The notes below the pieces were generated by a model that was given only the letters and a program-made list of their open reading frames with translations, was not told the DNA's origin and made no database searches. Position numbers and translations under genes: made by a program. This document shows, in pieces, positions 8,242-16,801 of a stretch of 64,000 bases of DNA (position 1 is the first letter of the stretch; each line of letters begins with the position of its first letter). The stretch is from Calditrichota bacterium (lineage in GTDB: Bacteria; CLD3). The stretch covers positions 111,940 to 175,939 of the forward strand of contig QQUF01000033.1 of NCBI GenBank assembly GCA_008501735.1, given 5' to 3'.

Positions 8242-8817
8242 TTATAAATGTTTCTTAAGTTCGTTTTCAAAGACATCTTTGTCGCGATAACCAACAAAAC
8301 GGTTTACAATTTTACCTTCTTTGTTCAAGACAAAGGTTGTTGGAATTGGTTTAACACCATAAGCAGCAATAACATCAGGTTTTACAACAACTTGCAAATA
8401 ATTCATTTTATAACTTTTAACAAATTTTTCAACAACTTCTTTTCCTTGGTCAACACTGACACCTAACATTACAAAATCCTTGTCAGCGAACTCTTTTGAA
8501 AGTTCAACAAAATGTGGGATTTCAGCTCTACAAGGTGGACACCAAGTTGCCCAAAAATCTAAAATGACGATTTTTCCCTTTAAGTCTTTGATAGATTTAA
8601 ATTTGCCATTTTCATCTTGCCACTGAAAATTTGGTGCTTCTTGATTTAAAAAATTATAATCTGCAACTTTGTTTTTGGCAATTGATTTTCCTTCTGTAAC
8701 AAAGCCGTACTTGATATTTTTATCATTTTCTGAATTTTCACTTTTCTTGTTCTCGGCACAAGAAACCAATGAAATAGAAACTATTAATAAGAAAAATAAT
8801 TTTAGAGATTTTAACAT
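8242..8817 (-). CDS. TlpA-like thioredoxin-fold lipoprotein
   Basis: The chosen ATG at 8817 gives 191 aa with a lipoprotein signal ending S-L-V-S-C (Cys20). A longer frame reaches 8910 but would overlap the upstream gene and put about 30 polar residues before the signal. The AhpC/TSA-Redoxin domain contains D-F-W-A-T-W-C-P-P-C (Cys93 and Cys96) and the cis-Pro region K-P-I-P-T-T-F. Such proteins reduce periplasmic disulfides, for example for cytochrome c maturation, or act as thiol peroxidase-like reductases. Its place between a SPOR lipoprotein and glycosyltransferases gives no specific partner. The multiheme cytochrome at 61132 would need a haem-ligation thiol pathway, but that link is only an inference. 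Confidence 0.88.
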   Translation of the reverse strand: MLKSLKLFFLLIVSISLVSCAENKKSENSENDKNIKYGFVTEGKSIAKNKVADYNFLNQEAPNFQWQDENGKFKSIKDLKGKIVILDFWATWCPPCRAEIPHFVELSKEFADKDFVMLGVSVDQGKEVVEKFVKSYKMNYLQVVVKPDVIAAYGVKPIPTTFVLNKEGKIVNRFVGYRDKDVFENELKKHL

Positions 8818-8827
8818 TTTAATACTT

Positions 8828-9595
8828 TCATTCATTTTCGACGACAAAAGGTTTGAGACTTTCACCATTAATTTGAAGATTTTTAAAAGTTTCGGTCGCA
8901 GCTTTTGCATCTACCCTATTTTTGAAATTTCCAACTTTTACTTTAGAAAGCCCGTCCATTTGTGAATATTCCACAGAAACTTGTTCACCAGAGATTTTAC
9001 GAAGTTTTTCTGCAAAAGAATTTGCGTTTTTTTCAGTACCAGCAAAAACTTGCAAAGAATATTTTTCTTTTAAAGTAGAAATATTTTCATTTTGCGTTGG
9101 TATTCCAATTTCTGAGGAAACTATAAAAGCACCTCCATAAAATTTCTCTTTCACTTCCATTTTAAATTTTTCAGCTTCATTCCTTGTCAAGAAATTACCC
9201 ATTCGGACTTTCCAAAGTCCATTTTCTTCAATAACGTAACCTTGAGTGTTTAATTTCTTTTCAGCTTGAATTTTGATATTTTCAGCAGAAATCGAATTTT
9301 GGAATGCCTCAATTTGTACTCGAAATCCCATTAAGACATTTGATTTAACAGGAGTAATCTCTTCAACTTTTGAAGGTTCTTCTTCAATAATTGGTTGAAT
9401 GTCAATTGGCTCTGACTCTGAAATTAAAATGTCAATTGGGTCGGTTTCACTTGCTTCTTTTGTAAGAAGCGTGTCAGCTTTTGGAACTTCTTTAATGTTA
9501 ATTAGTGGTTCTTTTTCGATTAAGGCTTTTTTCTGAGAAAGCCCACAAGAACTGAAAATTGCTGCAATAAAAAATAATAAAAAATAATTTTTCAA
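8828..9595 (-). CDS. Lipoprotein with two SPOR domains
   Basis: A TTG start at 9595 is preferred: it has AGGGAG 8 bases upstream and places a lipoprotein signal (I-F-S-S-C, Cys17) at the true N-terminus, giving 255 aa. The first part is acidic and probably disordered (E/P/I-rich, about 25-85). Two SPOR domains follow: one around R-V-Q-I-E-A-F to V-R-M-G-N-F, the second around L-Q-V-F-A-G to V-K-V-G-N-F. SPOR domains bind denuded peptidoglycan glycan strands, often at the division site, so an outer-membrane-anchored wall-binding role is likely. It starts 1 bp after the polyprenyl synthase stop, indicating translational coupling with a cell-envelope precursor gene. Confidence 0.88.
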   Translation of the reverse strand: MKNYFLLFFIAAIFSSCGLSQKKALIEKEPLINIKEVPKADTLLTKEASETDPIDILISESEPIDIQPIIEEEPSKVEEITPVKSNVLMGFRVQIEAFQNSISAENIKIQAEKKLNTQGYVIEENGLWKVRMGNFLTRNEAEKFKMEVKEKFYGGAFIVSSEIGIPTQNENISTLKEKYSLQVFAGTEKNANSFAEKLRKISGEQVSVEYSQMDGLSKVKVGNFKNRVDAKAATETFKNLQINGESLKPFVVENE

Positions 9596-9596
9596 T

Positions 9597-10571
9597 TTAA
9601 TTCTCCCTTGAAACTGTAAACTGTAAAAGTTCAATTAGTGCATTTTTATATTTCGAATCGTCAAAAAAATCTAAACTTGAAATGCCTTTTTCGACAAATT
9701 TTTGTGCCATTAATTCTGATTTTTCAAGACCTTCGTAACGATTGATAAAGTTAATAAAATATTCCAAATTGTTTAACTCAATTCCTTTTTTGACCTTAGA
9801 AATTATCTCTTTACGTTCTTTTTTATCACAAGTTTCTAAAGCTAAAATCATTGGTAAAGTTAGTTTCCCTTCCAAAAGGTCATTGCCTTGAGGCTTTCCT
9901 GTTTTTTCAAATTCACCCTGAAAGTTTAGCAAATCATCTTTAATTTGAAAAGCTATTCCAAGATTTTTTGCATAATTTTGGATTGCATTTCTTGCTTCAA
10001 GCGTATTATTCCCACTTGTGATTACTCCTAGTTTACAAGATGCCATAAAAAGAGCAGCCGTTTTTGCTTCAATTAATTTCAAATAAATTTCTAAAGGAAT
10101 ATCAACTTTACGTTTTGTCTCAATTTGTAAAAGTTCGCCCTCTGTCATAATTTGTGCAGTTTCGGCTAAAATTGAAATTGCTTCTAAATTGTTGAGTTGA
10201 TTTAAAATTTTCAAAGTCTGAGCAAACATATGGTCGCCAACAAAAACTGAAAGTCTGTTTTTCCAAATTTTATTCACTGACTCTGAGCCTCTTCTTGTTG
10301 GTGCTTCATCAATCACATCGTCGTGAATCAAAGTTGCCGTGTGAAGTAATTCCATTGCAATTGCTGACTTGATTGTTGAACCTTCTGTTTGACCACAAAC
10401 TTTTGCAGAAAGGATTACCAAAATTGGTCTTAAACGTTTTCCACCTCTTTCAGAAACGTACGTAAAAATCTCGTCTGAAAGGGCTACTTCACTTTTCAGA
10501 GTTTCTATGAGTTCCTTTTTTAAAATAGAAAATTCAGGCTCAATTGCTTCAAAGACTGCTTGTAAATTCAA
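9597..10571 (-). CDS. Trans-polyprenyl diphosphate synthase (IspB/octaprenyl type)
   Basis: 324 aa, normal length. The family signature G-G-K-R-L-R-P (43-49) is followed by the first aspartate-rich motif L-I-H-D-D-V-I-D (Asp84, 85, 88) with T-R-R-G. The second motif is K-D-D-L-L-N (Asp212, Asp213), with Asn in place of the usual third Asp. The enzyme condenses isopentenyl diphosphate onto an allylic starter to make the long side chain of a respiratory quinone; chain length cannot be fixed from sequence. The gene lies 25 bp downstream of an Opp/Dpp ATPase gene and 1 bp upstream of the SPOR lipoprotein gene. Confidence 0.93.
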   Translation of the reverse strand: MNLQAVFEAIEPEFSILKKELIETLKSEVALSDEIFTYVSERGGKRLRPILVILSAKVCGQTEGSTIKSAIAMELLHTATLIHDDVIDEAPTRRGSESVNKIWKNRLSVFVGDHMFAQTLKILNQLNNLEAISILAETAQIMTEGELLQIETKRKVDIPLEIYLKLIEAKTAALFMASCKLGVITSGNNTLEARNAIQNYAKNLGIAFQIKDDLLNFQGEFEKTGKPQGNDLLEGKLTLPMILALETCDKKERKEIISKVKKGIELNNLEYFINFINRYEGLEKSELMAQKFVEKGISSLDFFDDSKYKNALIELLQFTVSREN

Positions 10572-10595
10572 ATCTAATTTTTCTGGATTTTATTC

Positions 10596-11570
10596 TTAGA
10601 AATTTCCGAGTTCAGAACACCTAACCCAATGATTCGGCTCAATTTCGATTAATTCTGGTTCCGGTTCATTTTTGCATTTTTCAGTTGCGTATTTACACCT
10701 TGTATGAAAATGACAACCACTCGGAAAGCTCGTTGGATTTGGAACGTTTCCTTCAATAATTTCTAATCTTTCGACTTCCGCTCCAAGTTTTGGAATTGAG
10801 TTAATTAAACCTAATGTGTAAGGGTGTCTTGGATTTTTGAAAATTGTTCTCACATCACCAGTTTCTACAACTTTACTTGCATACATTACTACAACTCTAT
10901 CACAAACCTCTGCGACAACTCCCAAATCGTGAGTAATTAAAATTACAGCCATATTCATTTCTGTTTGTAAACGAGCCATTAGTTCAAGAATTTGAGCTTG
11001 AACAGTTACGTCCAAAGCTGTTGTCGGTTCGTCAGCAATCAAAAGTGAAGGATTACAAGAAAGTCCCATAGCAATCATTACTCTTTGCCTCATTCCACCA
11101 GAAAGTTGATGCGGATATTCGTCAACTCTTTTTTCAGGGTCAGGAATATTTACTAAGTCAAGCATTTCAATTGCACGGTTTCGAGCTGCTTCCTTATCTA
11201 AATTTTGGTGAAGCATTACGGCTTCTTGAATTTGGTCTCCAACTGTAAAAACAGGGTTTAACGAAGTCATCGGTTCTTGGAAAATCATAGCAATTTCATT
11301 TCCACGAATTTTTCTCATCTCGTCTTCTTCTAATTTTAGAAGATTTTGACCTTTAAAAATGATTTCTCCGCTTACAATTTCTCCAGGAGGTTTTGGTATC
11401 AATTGCATAATCGAAAGTGAAGTAACACTTTTTCCACAACCTGACTCACCAACAATTCCGAGTGTTTCACCTTCGTTAACGAAAAAATCTACACCATCAA
11501 CAGCTGTTGCAGTTCCACTGTCAGTTTGAAAATATGTTCTGAGATTATTTACTTCGAGGAGTTTACCCAT
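10596..11570 (-). CDS. Oligopeptide/dipeptide ABC transporter ATP-binding protein (OppD/DppD family)
   Basis: 324 aa. Walker A G-E-S-G-C-G-K-S (41-48), Q-loop F-Q-E-P-M-T-S-L-N-P, signature L-S-G-G-M-R-Q-R (156-163) and Walker B L-L-I-A-D-E-P (176-182) are all present. The C-terminal oligopeptide-transporter domain has the family Cys cluster C-H-F-H-T-R-C-K-Y and a later Cys, which in some members holds an Fe-S cluster. It energises uptake of peptides or nickel. It stands alone: no permease, second ATPase or binding-protein gene adjoins it, so its partners must be elsewhere in the genome. It is the first gene of the minus-strand run that continues into ispB. Confidence 0.94.
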   Translation of the reverse strand: MGKLLEVNNLRTYFQTDSGTATAVDGVDFFVNEGETLGIVGESGCGKSVTSLSIMQLIPKPPGEIVSGEIIFKGQNLLKLEEDEMRKIRGNEIAMIFQEPMTSLNPVFTVGDQIQEAVMLHQNLDKEAARNRAIEMLDLVNIPDPEKRVDEYPHQLSGGMRQRVMIAMGLSCNPSLLIADEPTTALDVTVQAQILELMARLQTEMNMAVILITHDLGVVAEVCDRVVVMYASKVVETGDVRTIFKNPRHPYTLGLINSIPKLGAEVERLEIIEGNVPNPTSFPSGCHFHTRCKYATEKCKNEPEPELIEIEPNHWVRCSELGNF

Positions 11571-11891
11571 TTTCTGTTTCCTGTAAACTTAGTTTTGGTT
11601 TGAGAATTGGACTAAAAATAAATGAAAAAAATAATTTTAGGTAAGTTTTTTAGAACAATAGTTCGGACATTTTTAAGATTTTCCATTTTTCAAAAAATAA
11701 ACTGCGTATAGACGCACGGCTGTGCATCTCTAAAACATAAATTTCATAAAAATCTGAAATGTCTGAACCATTTTTAGAATAAAAATTAAGTGTAAGCTTT
11801 AAATTTTGGGAAAGTTTTATCTTTTTAAAATCTTGATTTTTAAATTTCAATTTTAATCGTATTTTCAAGTCAACTAGTAAGCGAGAAAAAA
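11571..11891. other. 321-bp intergenic region between divergent genes
   Basis: It separates the minus-strand Opp/Dpp ATPase from the plus-strand receiver protein. It should hold both promoters, but I cannot assign a confident -7/-33 pair. The only clear structure is the palindrome at 11710-11729. A 72-codon minus-strand frame inside (11650-11868) has low-complexity AT-rich content and is not called. Confidence 0.6.
11710..11729. repeat. Decayed REP-like palindrome
   Basis: AGACGCAC and GTGCATCT form an inverted repeat around GGCT with one mismatch. It resembles the AGACGCACGGCCGTGCGTCT-type palindromes seen as dispersed repeats in many bacteria (recalled, not searched). It does not match the 31-nt elements near the RAYT gene. 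Confidence 0.5.
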
Positions 11892-12323
11892 TTGAATACC
11901 AAACCCAAAATCCTAATTACAGACGATGAGTTTTCAAACACATTTGTCTTGAAGAAATTTCTTAGTAAAGAGTACGAAGTCAAAACTGCCAGAAATGGTA
12001 AAGAGACAATTGAACTCATAAAGACCTTTGAACCTGATTTATTACTTTTAGACATTGTTATGCCTGAAATTTCCGGTTTAGAAGTCTGCGAAGTTCTCAC
12101 ACAAGATGAGAAGTTTTCAGATATGCCGATAATTTTGATTACTTCGAAATCGACTGCTAACGATATTCAAAAAGGCTTTGAAGCAGGTGCAACAGATTAT
12201 CTAGCAAAACCATTTTCCAAGGTTGAGTTAGAAGCTCGAATCAAAACTGCACTTCGATTTAGAAAAGTTGCACTTGAAAGAACTCAACTTAGAAAAGAAT
12301 TTGAGAAACTAAATTCTAAGTAA
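11892..12323 (+). CDS. Single-domain response regulator (CheY-like receiver)
   Basis: 143 aa starting at TTG 11892; no in-frame ATG precedes the first acidic residues of the receiver fold. Conserved sites are Asp11/Asp12, phosphoacceptor Asp54 in L-L-L-D-I-V-M-P, the switch Thr in L-I-T-S and Lys in A-K-P-F-S (about 106). After the receiver there is only a short basic, helical tail and no output domain. Such proteins pass phosphate to or from a histidine kinase or act on a target by direct binding. No kinase gene adjoins it. The kinase-like protein at 59216, which has a phosphoacceptor domain but no ATPase domain, is one conceivable partner, but this is speculative. Confidence 0.92.
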   Translation: MNTKPKILITDDEFSNTFVLKKFLSKEYEVKTARNGKETIELIKTFEPDLLLLDIVMPEISGLEVCEVLTQDEKFSDMPIILITSKSTANDIQKGFEAGATDYLAKPFSKVELEARIKTALRFRKVALERTQLRKEFEKLNSK

Positions 12324-12333
12324 AAACATTAGT

Positions 12334-13251
12334 CTAATTTTCTAATAAATTTTCAAAGATTCTTGGAATTTCTTCAAAGTCCTGTCCAAAGTTCAATTCA
12401 AAACATTGGCAATCATTTAAAATTGATTGCATTTTACTTAGCTGAGATTTCACTGCTCTGAAATCGCTTAGCGTAAGCGAAAGCGACAGAAGTTTTGAAA
12501 ATGCTTCTGATTTTTCTAATTTTGATAAACTACTTTTGCCTTTAATAATTTTTGGAAAAACGAAAATTTTTGGAATTGCTTTTTCCGTCGTTTCGAAAGT
12601 ATTTTTAGAAACTAAGGCTTTACCTTGATAAGAAACTTCTTCATTTAAATTAAGATTTAGAAGTCTTTGAGACTCTTCGGTAAGTTTCACAGGAGTTGGG
12701 AAAGCAAAACAGAAATTGCTCTCTTCTTCAAAAAATATCCTGTCATCAGAAACAAGTTTGAATCCATTTTGGGAAAGAAGGTAAGAAAGTGTGGTTTTAC
12801 CATTTCCAGAAGCTCCAGGAATCACGACACAAAAATCATTTTTTGCTACGCAACCTGCGTGCAGAAAATAATATCCATTTTTCCTCAAAACCTCAACAAG
12901 TGCAATCTCAAACATCCAATCAAAAAAAACATCAGTTCTTTCACACAAAAATTCTTCAACATAAAATTTGCATTCATCGCTTTTAATTTCGCAGAAACTT
13001 CCGTCTCTTTTAAAAACGATGTAAAAAGAATCATTCTCACGATAATAATCTAAATTTGGAGTTGAGTGAACTTTTGGAGAATCTATTTGAAATTTAGAAT
13101 TTGATTTTAAAATTTCAAATTTGAAGGAGGGTTTTACATTATTTTGCTTTGGAAAATATTTTTCAATTTCAGAGAAATACTTACTGTCAAAATCCGTAAC
13201 AGAAAAAATAAATCTCTGAAATCGAAAAAATTTTATGTTCTTTTTGCTCAA
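12334..13251 (-). CDS. HPr-kinase-like P-loop protein
   Basis: 305 aa. Residues about 125-200 resemble the C-terminal domain of HPr kinase/phosphorylase: F-L-H-A-G-C, Walker A P-G-A-S-G-N-G-K-T-T (145-154) and L-V-S-D-D (166-170). The N-terminal 120 residues do not match the normal HprK N-domain that I can recognise, and the usual HprK capsid loop and signature were not found. HprK-like proteins of this kind occur in many non-PTS bacteria, sometimes with PqqD/radical-SAM peptide clusters, where the substrate is unknown. Here the neighbours are a zinc-ribbon protein gene (15 bp upstream) and a convergent receiver gene, with no PTS genes. ATP binding is likely; kinase activity is an inference. 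Confidence 0.75.
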   Translation of the reverse strand: MSKKNIKFFRFQRFIFSVTDFDSKYFSEIEKYFPKQNNVKPSFKFEILKSNSKFQIDSPKVHSTPNLDYYRENDSFYIVFKRDGSFCEIKSDECKFYVEEFLCERTDVFFDWMFEIALVEVLRKNGYYFLHAGCVAKNDFCVVIPGASGNGKTTLSYLLSQNGFKLVSDDRIFFEEESNFCFAFPTPVKLTEESQRLLNLNLNEEVSYQGKALVSKNTFETTEKAIPKIFVFPKIIKGKSSLSKLEKSEAFSKLLSLSLTLSDFRAVKSQLSKMQSILNDCQCFELNFGQDFEEIPRIFENLLEN

Positions 13252-13266
13252 AAGAATAATCTAATT

Positions 13267-13992
13267 TTATGCTTCTTCTGCTTCAATTTCAGGCAACAAA
13301 ATGGCACTACAAGAAGAACAGAAAATATATCTGTCCATTGCACGAACATCAACAACAACTTGTGGCATTAATTTTCTAAAGCAAGCTCCGCAAGCAGATT
13401 TTGTAACTCTTGCAATTCCGACTCTGTTATTGCTTTTTGCTACTCTTGTATATTTTCTTAATATTTTTGCGTCAATTTCAGGAACTAATTTCTCGCGTTT
13501 TTTAGTTAACTTTTTTTCATCTTTAATTGACTTCTCATCAGTTTCAGCTAATTCTTTTTCTTTCTCGTCAATTTCTTGTTGAATGTCTTTGGTTTCTTTT
13601 TCTAAATCTTCAATTTCTTTTTTGACTTCTTCTTCTTCAGCAATCAAATCGAGAATTTGTTTCTCTAAATCTTCAATTTTCTGTTCTTGAGTTTCAACTT
13701 CTGTATTTATTGCTTCGTACTCTTTATTTGTACTTACTTCATAACGTTGTGCTTGATATTTTTTAATTTTCTCACTTGAAATATCAATATCGCCTTGAAT
13801 TTTTCTTTGTGATTTTTCGATCACTTCAATTTGGCTTTTAAGAGCATTCAAATTGGCATCTTTCAGTTCAAAATCTTCTTTAAGTTCTGAAATTTGTTCT
13901 GGTAATTTACCTCTAGTATTTTTAATGTATTCAAACCCTAAATCTATTTTTTGAAGTTCTTCTAACAATTCCAAATTTTTTCTAATTGGCAT
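13267..13992 (-). CDS. Coiled-coil protein with C-terminal C4 zinc ribbon (CdsZ/CT398-like family)
   Basis: 241 aa. Residues about 5-175 are a long charged alpha-helical hairpin rich in E/K/Q heptads. The C-terminus carries a zinc ribbon with Cys201-G-A-Cys204 and Cys225-S-S-Cys228. This matches the C4-type zinc-ribbon family (PF02591-like). The ATG at 13992 has an AGAAAGG site 9 bases upstream. In other bacteria the gene often follows a Nif3-like gene, but here it follows two tRNA genes and a doubtful 65-codon frame (13982-14179). Proposed roles of the family include RNA- or nucleic-acid-linked functions and a chaperone role in chlamydiae; none can be assigned from this sequence. Confidence 0.88.
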   Translation of the reverse strand: MPIRKNLELLEELQKIDLGFEYIKNTRGKLPEQISELKEDFELKDANLNALKSQIEVIEKSQRKIQGDIDISSEKIKKYQAQRYEVSTNKEYEAINTEVETQEQKIEDLEKQILDLIAEEEEVKKEIEDLEKETKDIQQEIDEKEKELAETDEKSIKDEKKLTKKREKLVPEIDAKILRKYTRVAKSNNRVGIARVTKSACGACFRKLMPQVVVDVRAMDRYIFCSSCSAILLPEIEAEEA

Positions 13993-14204
13993 AATTTGAC
14001 CTTTCTTGAGTGAATATTGAGCAAAAAAAAAGTGCCTTTACCGATTCGGTTAAAAAGTGCACTTTATCTAAATTTTTAATTTTTGTATTTATTTCTAAGA
14101 GTTTGGAAATATCATCTATTGGCGGAAATTTGAATTTTTCAAATAATCTGAAATTTTTCATTTGCATAAGATTAAGCAACGATAAATTAAGTTAATTAAA
14201 AAAG

Positions 14205-14278
14205 TGGGCCCTCAGGGACTTGAACCCTGGACCTACGGATTATGAGTCCGTTGCTCTAACCAACTGAGCTAAAGGCCC
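14205..14278 (-). tRNA. tRNA with CAT anticodon (Met or Ile2)
   Basis: 74 nt. The acceptor stem GGGCCTT pairs with AGGGCCC, the D-arm is GCTC-AGTTGGTTA-GAGC, the anticodon loop is C-T-CAT-A-A on an ACGGA/TCCGT stem, and the T-arm is CAGGG-TTCAAGT-CCCTG. The discriminator is A and CCA is not encoded. The GGGCC acceptor and TTCAAGT loop are more like bacterial tRNA-Ile2 (lysidine-modified CAT) than elongator Met, but the two cannot be separated with certainty here. It is not an initiator: position 1 pairs with position 72. Confidence 0.93.
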
Positions 14279-14301
14279 AATTTTAAAGAGTAGGAATTAA
14301 G

Positions 14302-14344
14302 ATAAAATAAAAATCCCGAATTTACATCGGGATTTTTATTTTAT
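14302..14344. terminator. Strong bidirectional hairpin between the two tRNA genes
   Basis: A perfect 18-bp stem runs from 14302 to 14344, with core ATCCCGA/TCGGGAT and AT-rich flanks giving a U-tract on either strand, around a 7-nt loop. It starts one base after the 3' end of tRNA-Phe. The second tRNA begins only 23 bp beyond it, which leaves little room for a separate promoter outside the hairpin. Confidence 0.85.
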
Positions 14345-14345
14345 A

Positions 14346-14418
<73 letters not shown>

Positions 14419-14554
14419 ACTTACTATTTCTTAGTAAAATTGAGTGCCAAAGATAACACCGCTTATATTTATTGTCAATAAAAAATATTGAAGTTTTTTA
14501 ACAAAAAAATATCCCTTCTTTTAAGAACTTTTAAAATAAAGTCTTAAAGAAAAA

Positions 14555-15496
14555 CTATTTTTTTCTTTTCAACACTTTTTGTGATGCTTCGATGATTTCT
14601 TTACTTGTTAAACCAAACGCTTTCATCAATTCTGAAGGTTTTCCTGACTTGCCGAATCTATCTTTTACAGCAACGAGTTCCATCGGAACAGGTGAATTTT
14701 GAACTACAACTTCAGAAACGGCTCCACCAAGTCCACCGTGAATTTGATGTTCTTCAGCAGTAACAATTGCTCCTGTTTCTTCACAAGCCTTAATAATTGC
14801 TTCTCTGTCAATTGGTTTGATAGTATGCATATTTAAAACTCGTGCAGAAATTCCATTTTTTCCAAGTTCTTCTGCAGCAACCAATGCTTCATAAACCATC
14901 ATCCCACAAGCAATAATTGTTAAATCGCTTCCACTTGCCATTTCAATTGCTTTACCGATTTGAAATGGTGTGTCTTCATTTGTTACAACAGGAACATTTT
15001 CACGACCGAATCTTAAGTAAAATGGTCCGAAAGTATTTCCAGCAGCAATTGTAGCTTTTCTTGTTTCGTGAATGTCAGAAGGACAAATCACAGTCATATT
15101 TGGAATTGAACGAATGATTGCAAATTCTTCCATTGCTTGGTGAGTCGCTCCATCAGGTCCAACCGAAATTCCTCCATGAGCCCCACCAATTTTTACATTT
15201 AAATTTGAATAAGCAACTGTTATTCTGATTTGGTCAAGTGAACGAGTAGAAGCAAATGCTCCATAAGTTGCTAAGAAAGGAACTTTTCCAGTAAGTGAGA
15301 GTCCTGCCGCAACACACATCATATTTTGTTCAGCTATTCCAACTTGAACAAATCTTTCAGGATATTTTTCAGCAAAGAAGTTACACATAGTAGAGCCATT
15401 AAGGTCAGCCGTAAGGACTACAACATTTGGATTTTCGTCGCCTAATGCAACAAGACCTTTTCCCCAACCTTCTCGTGTTTTTTTCATTTCTGGCAT
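14555..15496 (-). CDS. Transketolase, C-terminal subunit (split type)
   Basis: 313 aa from the ATG at 15496, which has GGAGAT about 11 bases upstream. The frame extends to a TTG at 15520 that directly follows the N-subunit stop, so that start cannot be excluded. The protein covers the pyrimidine-binding and C-terminal transketolase domains, with V-G-I-A-E-Q-N-M and Y-L-R-F-G-R-E. Together with the upstream N-terminal subunit it makes a full-length enzyme that transfers two-carbon units between sugar phosphates in the pentose phosphate pathway. The two-gene form is common in Bacteroidota-related and thermophilic lineages. It is transcribed with and just downstream of its partner. Confidence 0.93.
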   Translation of the reverse strand: MPEMKKTREGWGKGLVALGDENPNVVVLTADLNGSTMCNFFAEKYPERFVQVGIAEQNMMCVAAGLSLTGKVPFLATYGAFASTRSLDQIRITVAYSNLNVKIGGAHGGISVGPDGATHQAMEEFAIIRSIPNMTVICPSDIHETRKATIAAGNTFGPFYLRFGRENVPVVTNEDTPFQIGKAIEMASGSDLTIIACGMMVYEALVAAEELGKNGISARVLNMHTIKPIDREAIIKACEETGAIVTAEEHQIHGGLGGAVSEVVVQNSPVPMELVAVKDRFGKSGKPSELMKAFGLTSKEIIEASQKVLKRKK

Positions 15497-15520
15497 TATT
15501 TTAAAATCTCCATTTTTCAA

Positions 15521-16381
15521 TTAATTGTTTTCGAGATGAGTTGTCCACTCTTCTAAAGTTGTTCCTAATTCCTTACAAGCAATTTCGGCTTGTTCTTTAT
15601 TCGGTGGATTTCCGTGCCAAGTATGCAAATCTTCCATAAAAGAAACACCTTTACCCATTATCGTATTACCAAGAATCACAGTCGGCTTTCCTTTGGTATT
15701 TTTTGCCTCTTCTAAAGCTGCAAGAATTTCTTCAAAATTATGCCCGTCAATTGTAATTACATTCCAATTAAAAGAACGGAATTTTTCATCTAAAGGGTGA
15801 ATTCCCATAATGTCTTCAACATCACCATCAATTTGTTTTCTATTGTAGTCAACAAAAACACAAATATTATCAAGTTTGTAGTGAGCAGCAAACATTACGG
15901 CTTCCCAAATTTGACCTTCTTGAAGTTCCCCATCTCCACAAATTGCATAAACTCTTCTTGAGTGTTTATCCATTCTTGAACCTAAAGCTGCCCCAACAGC
16001 AACTGAAAGTCCTTGGCCAAGTGAACCACCTGAACATTCAATTCCGGGAACGTGAGCTTTACAAGGATGTCCTTCTAAAAAGCCATCAAGTTTTCTGAAT
16101 TTTAGTAAGGCATTTTTTTCAAAATAACCTGACTCTGCCATCAAACTATAAATTACAGGTGTGACGTGCCCAATAGAAAAAAACCACATATCTCTTTCGG
16201 AGTATTCAGGATTCTTGGGGTCAATATTCATTTCGTTAAAAAATAATGCTGTTCCGTAATCTGTTGAAGAAAGTGAACCGCCAGAATGCCCAGAGCCAGC
16301 GTAAGTCAACATTGTAATAATGTCTCTTCTGACTTCTAAGGCTTTAGCTTTAAGTTCATCAATATTTAATTTTTTTCGCAA
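15521..16381 (-). CDS. Transketolase, N-terminal subunit (split type)
   Basis: 286 aa. This is the thiamine-diphosphate-binding half, with G-S-G-H-S-G-G-S (29-36), the cofactor motif I-C-G-D-G-E-L-Q-E-G (147-156) and the metal ligand Asn180 in V-D-Y-N. It ends 24 bp before the preferred start of the C-terminal subunit gene, so the pair forms a two-gene operon. Split transketolases assemble as heteromers in which both halves build the active site. No frameshift or broken fusion is apparent: each half has its own start and ribosome-binding context, so the split is a normal subunit arrangement rather than a pseudogene. Confidence 0.94.
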   Translation of the reverse strand: MRKKLNIDELKAKALEVRRDIITMLTYAGSGHSGGSLSSTDYGTALFFNEMNIDPKNPEYSERDMWFFSIGHVTPVIYSLMAESGYFEKNALLKFRKLDGFLEGHPCKAHVPGIECSGGSLGQGLSVAVGAALGSRMDKHSRRVYAICGDGELQEGQIWEAVMFAAHYKLDNICVFVDYNRKQIDGDVEDIMGIHPLDEKFRSFNWNVITIDGHNFEEILAALEEAKNTKGKPTVILGNTIMGKGVSFMEDLHTWHGNPPNKEQAEIACKELGTTLEEWTTHLENN

Positions 16382-16496
16382 TGTTTCAATTCCTTATTTT
16401 TATTAAAAAATTTTAAGACTGCCAAGTTAAATAAGAACCTTTGTTTTTCCAAACACTAAGAACTGAAAAAACAACGATTGAAAGACAAATTTGAGC

Positions 16497-16536
16497 AAAA
16501 AAAAAGCAGTCAAAATTAAAAATCTTGTCTGCTTTT
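16497..16536 (-). terminator. Probable Rho-independent terminator of the cold-shock gene
   Basis: On the minus strand AAAAGCAG pairs with CTGCTTTT, with one mismatch and an additional CAA/TTG pairing, followed by a run of nine T. It lies about 45 bp after the stop of the csp gene. Confidence 0.75.
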
Positions 16537-16582
16537 GTTCTACAATTTATAAAATATAAACGTAAAATAGTTTTTTTAGGAA

Positions 16583-16801
16583 TTAACCAACAATAGTTAC
16601 ATTGTCAGCTTGTGGTCCTTTTTGTCCTTGAACTACTTCAAAAGACACTTTTTGTCCTTCTACTAAAGTTTTTCTTCCAGAACCAGAATCAGCTATTGAT
16701 CTAAAATGAACAAATACATCTGGTCCATTTTCACGTTCAATAAAACCAAATCCTTTTTCGTCATTAAACCATTTAACGACACCTGTTGATTGATCAGACA
16801 T
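16583..16801 (-). CDS. Cold-shock domain protein (CspA family)
   Basis: 72 aa, a single cold-shock domain. The nucleic-acid-binding motifs RNP1 (K-G-F-G-F-I) and RNP2 (V-F-V-H-F) are intact, after V-V-K-W-F-N. Family members bind single-stranded RNA or DNA and act as RNA chaperones, either in the cold or constitutively. An AGAGGT site lies 7 bases upstream of the ATG. The gene is monocistronic, with a terminator about 45 bp downstream and a long AT-rich region upstream that could supply the structured 5' leader usual for csp mRNAs, although no conserved cold box was recognised. Confidence 0.96.
   Translation of the reverse strand: MSDQSTGVVKWFNDEKGFGFIERENGPDVFVHFRSIADSGSGRKTLVEGQKVSFEVVQGQKGPQADNVTIVG

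Noticed and set aside
8818-8910. N-terminal extension of the TlpA-like protein to 8910
   Set aside because: It would overlap the SPOR gene by 83 bp and place a polar, basic stretch before the lipoprotein signal; the ATG at 8817 fits lipobox position and gene spacing.
13982-14179. 65-codon frame between the CAT tRNA and the zinc-ribbon gene
   Set aside because: It starts at TTG without a clear ribosome-binding site, overlaps the next gene and shows no recognisable protein. A small leader peptide cannot be excluded.
14555-16381. Frameshifted single transketolase gene
   Set aside because: The N- and C-terminal halves are each complete with their own starts and domain borders, as in known two-subunit transketolases.
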